From positions 372,001-436,000 of the forward strand of contig NZ_SBKN01000001.1 of assembly GCF_004122105.1 (NCBI RefSeq): a stretch of DNA of 64,000 bases. The letters run 5' to 3'. Both the position numbers and the translations under genes were made by a program. Below are positions 63,718-64,000 of this stretch, piece after piece (position 1 is the stretch's first letter; each line of letters begins with the position of its first letter). The stretch comes from Flavobacterium stagni (GTDB lineage: Bacteria; Bacteroidota; Bacteroidia; Flavobacteriales; Flavobacteriaceae). The notes below the pieces were generated by a model, which made no database searches, was not told the origin of the DNA, and saw only the letters and a list, made by a program, of their open reading frames with translations.

Positions 63718-63815
63718 TGGAGCCTTTTCCTGTTGTTCGTTGCAACCTGCCTGCCGGTAGGCAGGGTCCTCAGCGGCCTGCTTGTTTTTACAGCGCCGCC
63801 TTCAGGTAGACAACA
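63718..63815 (-). repeat. Intergenic palindromic element, copy E (degenerate)
   Basis: Contains the palindrome CCTGCCTGCCGGTAGGCAGG (63750-63769) and, on the minus strand, an end reading ACAACAGGAAAAGGCTCC. The shared GCCCCGAT head is not conserved, so membership of the same family is tentative. Confidence 0.4.
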
Positions 63816-63820
63816 ACTTA

Positions 63821-64000
63821 CTAATAGCTAAGCACTTTACTAATTTTAGCATTTGCTTCAAGCCCTGCTATTAGTTTATAAAAATCATCATTTTTTGCTA
63901 TCCTAAAACTAATTCTATTTGCATTAGTTAATTCAATCTGTAACGTAGGATAGTAATTCAATCGTAGTCTTTTGAATTTTACATTTTTTATATCGTCCAA
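63821..64000 (-). CDS. C-terminal part of an uncharacterised protein (5' end outside window)
   Basis: Minus-strand frame open from the window edge (64000) to TAG at 63821: 59 residues beginning LDDIKNVKFKRLRLNY and ending AGLEANAKISKVLSY. Basic, mixed strand/helix, no recognised domain; it could be the end of a PH-like or small cytoplasmic protein. AT-rich coding like the TPR halves of the kinases. Confidence 0.6.
   Translation of the reverse strand: MDDIKNVKFKRLRLNYYPTLQIELTNANRISFRIAKNDDFYKLIAGLEANAKISKVLSY

Noticed and set aside
1..64000. Search for transposases, integrases, rRNA, CRISPR arrays and prophage genes.
   Set aside because: None seen on either strand; the window looks like core chromosome apart from the signalling island.

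Overview
The window looks like chromosomal DNA of a Bacteroidota bacterium, very probably a Flavobacteriaceae member close to Flavobacterium. Evidence: low GC; promoters of the TTG-N17-23-TAnnTTTG type instead of -35/-10 boxes; almost no Shine-Dalgarno sequences; secreted proteins whose signal peptides end in A-x-A-Q; Bacteroidota forms of SdhC, PurF, GlyRS and IPExxVDY proteins; and a gene order (addB, ompA, kbl, addA, sod, purF, pfkB, rnhA, purN, acpP, fabF, rnc, IPExxVDY, pyk) that I associate with flavobacterial core genomes.

Layout. 1-2.3 kb: two M16 peptidase-family proteins, the left one cut by the window edge. 2.5-9 kb: ribosomal proteins L21/L27, the fatty-acid block yceD-rpmF-fabH-accB-accC, pdxA and ribE. 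9-16 kb: a tiny proline-rich membrane protein, a CAU tRNA, mce, rbfA, a LolE/FtsX-like permease, dusB, lepA and thiL. 16-24 kb: an accessory signalling island, entirely on the minus strand. It holds two TPR histidine kinases, two LuxR-type response regulators, one LytTR regulator with a degenerate receiver, a secreted protein of unknown type, and a secreted protein that is almost entirely a 13-residue tandem repeat. 24-36 kb: ArsR regulator, glycyl-tRNA synthetase, ComF, a Big_5 lipoprotein, an omega-amidase-like enzyme, a GH92 mannosidase and sdhCAB. 36-50 kb: lipoproteins, Crp/Fnr regulator, aminopeptidase P, alpha/beta hydrolase, an AddAB-like helicase-nuclease split around ompA and kbl. 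50-64 kb: superoxide dismutase, a pair of duplicated small-RNA genes, purF, pfkB, a large unknown secreted protein, a structured RNA candidate, rnhA, purN, acpP-fabF-rnc, pyk and a Bax-inhibitor-1 protein. A truncated gene lies at the right edge.

The most interesting parts are (i) the 16-24 kb island, read here as a candidate secreted-peptide signalling system. Its repeat-peptide gene has three 9-bp direct repeats at exact 21-bp spacing upstream, the geometry used by LytTR-domain regulators, and a LytTR gene lies in the same cluster. Both kinases have a strongly AT-rich TPR half joined to a normal-GC kinase half, and each starts just behind a terminator hairpin. (ii) Two tandem ~75-nt RNA genes at 51.3-51.6 kb, each with its own TTG-N20-TAnnTTTG promoter, a near-identical 48-nt core and a different terminator stem. 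(iii) A four-hairpin RNA candidate at 56.5-56.6 kb. (iv) A family of degenerate intergenic palindromic elements at five sites.

I saw no transposase, integrase, phage gene, CRISPR array, rRNA or replication origin. All functional calls rest on reading motifs by eye; no database search was run.
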